NCBI GenBank assembly: GCA_002403515.1 | Contig: DHHZ01000063.1 | Span: 1 to 24,033 of the forward strand | Direction: 5' to 3' | From: Legionellales bacterium UBA4759 | Lineage (GTDB): Bacteria > Pseudomonadota > Gammaproteobacteria > Legionellales > Legionellaceae | DNA length: 24,033 nt | Shown: piece after piece, positions 22,713 to 24,033 of the stretch | Numbering within the stretch: the stretch's first letter is position 1 | Layout: each line of letters begins with the position of its first letter | Translations under genes and position numbers: made by a program | Notes under the pieces: model-generated | Database searches by the model: none | The model's input: only the letters and a program-made list of their open reading frames with translations | Told to the model about the DNA's origin: nothing

Positions 22713-24029
22713 ATGACACATTCAATCCATGTTGTTTGGTTTAAACGTGATTTACGAATAAACGATCATGCCCCGCTTTTTGAAGCAGCGCGGATGGGTC
22801 AGTTGTTACCATTATATATTGTAGAACCCAAACTGTGGGGACAACCTGATAGTAGTCGTCGTCACTGGCATTTTATCCACGATTCGCTTGTAGAACTTCA
22901 CTTGTCACTTGCTCAAATAGGCGCAAGCCTAATCATTCGTATTGGTGAAGCGGCAGATGTGCTGCAGCAACTTTTTGATGAGCTAGGCTCGTTTACGCTT
23001 TGGTCACATGAAGAGACAGGGAATGGTTGGACTTATCAGAGGGATATTGCCGTAGGTGCTTGGTGTGGCGCAAATGGCGTTACTTGGCATGAGTTTCCCA
23101 CCAATGGCGTGGTACGAAAACTGAAAAGTCGTGATGGATGGGCAAAACAACGGGATGCTCATATGACATCACCCATTATTCAAATACCCCACTTAGTGAA
23201 AATGAAAATGGGTATCCCATCGCATGAATTACCTGATAAAAATCATCCCATGTTTGGATTAGATTCTATTGGTTCCGTGCAAGAAGGTGGCCGAACGAAC
23301 GCACAAAAAACCTTGGAGTCCTTTCTAAAGGAACGCGGACGCAATTATATGCAAACCATATCCAAACCTGAGGCTTCCGCTCGACATTGTTCTCGTCTAA
23401 GTCCACACATCGCTTTTGGCACCTTATCTGTGCGTGAAATTGAGCAAGCAACAAAATCAAAAATGCATTCACTCCTCGGTAATCAAGACCCCGACGCTTC
23501 ATATTTTAAGCGAAATCTTTCTGCATTTCTCTCACGATTGGCATGGCACTGTCATTTTATTCAAAAATTAGAACAGCAACCAGATATTGAGAGAGTCTGT
23601 ATGCATCCAGCATTTGAAGGGATGCGAGAGCCGCATTTTCGAGATGATTATTTTGAAGCTTGGAAAACCGGAAATACCGGCTATCCTTTGGTGGATGCAT
23701 GTATGCGCTCGTTGCATGACAATGGCTGGATAACCTTTCGTATGCGTGCAATGCTCGTATCGTTTGCCAGTTATCATCTATGGTTGGATTGGCGCAAAAC
23801 TGCACCATTTCTTGCCAAGCTTTTTACTGACTATGAGCCAGGAATTCATTATTCGCAATTTCAAATGCAATCTGGGGTAACAGGCATTAATGCCATACGG
23901 ATGTATAACCCTATTAAGCAATCATACGACCATGATCCACAAGGCAAATTCATTCGTCGTTATGTGCCAGAGCTTCAAACCACCCCCGATAGTTTCATTC
24001 ATGAACCATGGATGTTAATGGCCAATTAA
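22713..24029 (+). CDS. Cryptochrome/DNA photolyase family protein, C-terminus possibly clipped
   Basis: A 438-residue flavoprotein. The N-terminal antenna-binding domain starts VVWFKRDLRINDHAPL; the FAD domain has RLSPHIAFGTLSVREI, FLSRLAWHCHF, GNTGYPLVDACMRSL, WITFRMRAMLVSF and the flavin-site block MYNPIKQSYDHDPQGKFIRR. It presumably repairs UV pyrimidine dimers with blue light. The reading frame stops at HEPWMLMAN; relatives such as E. coli PhrB run about 40 or more residues past the HEPW motif, through a YPxPIVxH block that is absent here. The window ends 4 bases later, so a frameshift cannot be checked. GC is clearly higher and codon use different from neighbours, suggesting horizontal acquisition. 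No good Shine-Dalgarno before ATG 22713. Confidence 0.88.
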   Translation: MTHSIHVVWFKRDLRINDHAPLFEAARMGQLLPLYIVEPKLWGQPDSSRRHWHFIHDSLVELHLSLAQIGASLIIRIGEAADVLQQLFDELGSFTLWSHEETGNGWTYQRDIAVGAWCGANGVTWHEFPTNGVVRKLKSRDGWAKQRDAHMTSPIIQIPHLVKMKMGIPSHELPDKNHPMFGLDSIGSVQEGGRTNAQKTLESFLKERGRNYMQTISKPEASARHCSRLSPHIAFGTLSVREIEQATKSKMHSLLGNQDPDASYFKRNLSAFLSRLAWHCHFIQKLEQQPDIERVCMHPAFEGMREPHFRDDYFEAWKTGNTGYPLVDACMRSLHDNGWITFRMRAMLVSFASYHLWLDWRKTAPFLAKLFTDYEPGIHYSQFQMQSGVTGINAIRMYNPIKQSYDHDPQGKFIRRYVPELQTTPDSFIHEPWMLMAN

Positions 24030-24033
24030 AATG

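Noticed and set aside
1..24033. tRNA, rRNA or CRISPR genes within the window
   Set aside because: No cloverleaf with a TTCRA T-loop, no rRNA core sequence and no spaced direct repeats were recognised by reading; a covariance-model scan would be the decisive test.

Overview
This 24 kb window is AT-rich chromosomal DNA of a gammaproteobacterium. The housekeeping blocks (4.5S RNA-dnaX-ybaB-recR, then a CorC-like gene divergent from ffh, then rpsP-rimM-trmD-rplS), the low GC, the ankyrin-repeat remnant and the decayed gene fragments fit a Legionellales-type, host-associated lineage. That placement is an inference from gene content; nothing here fixes genus or species.

Layout. Positions 1-2300 are a gene graveyard. 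A strong minus-strand promoter at 8-35 fires out of the left edge. A decayed second copy of the MFS transporter at 3231-4586 lies in two pieces (678-947 and about 2104-2300), separated by about 1.15 kb that carries a broken ankyrin-repeat gene and a GNAT acetyltransferase remnant. An intact short-chain dehydrogenase (2380-3141) and the intact MFS transporter (3231-4586, minus) converge on a shared terminator. Positions 4774-12370 are dense conserved core: SRP RNA, the DNA clamp loader and recombination-repair operon, a CNNM/CorC membrane protein, SRP GTPase, and the ribosomal protein/tRNA methyltransferase operon ending in a textbook terminator. Positions 12383-12921 hold an internally deleted IS982-family transposase and an orphan coding scrap.

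From 12960 on come mostly single genes: an OpgB/MdoB-like phosphoglycerol transferase, a gap with a (AGGAT)4 microsatellite in front of a doubtful small secreted-protein ORF, a small lipoprotein-like secreted protein, a SOUL haem-binding protein, Sua5/TsaC, a TauE/SafE permease, a family 9 (heptosyl)transferase, a cold-shock protein with a likely promoter and leader, a tRNA-dihydrouridine synthase, a His-rich micro membrane protein, D-lactate dehydrogenase, a DUF4286 protein, and a photolyase/cryptochrome-family gene of visibly higher GC whose C-terminus looks clipped.

The genes mostly serve translation quality (SRP, RimM, TrmD, Sua5, Dus), replication and repair (DnaX, RecR, photolyase) and the envelope (OpgB-like, heptosyltransferase). 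I did not find a clear new multigene system. The most noteworthy observations are the split MFS paralogue with its insert, the microsatellite beside a possible promoter, the His-rich small protein and the clipped photolyase. No tRNA, rRNA or CRISPR array was seen inside the window.
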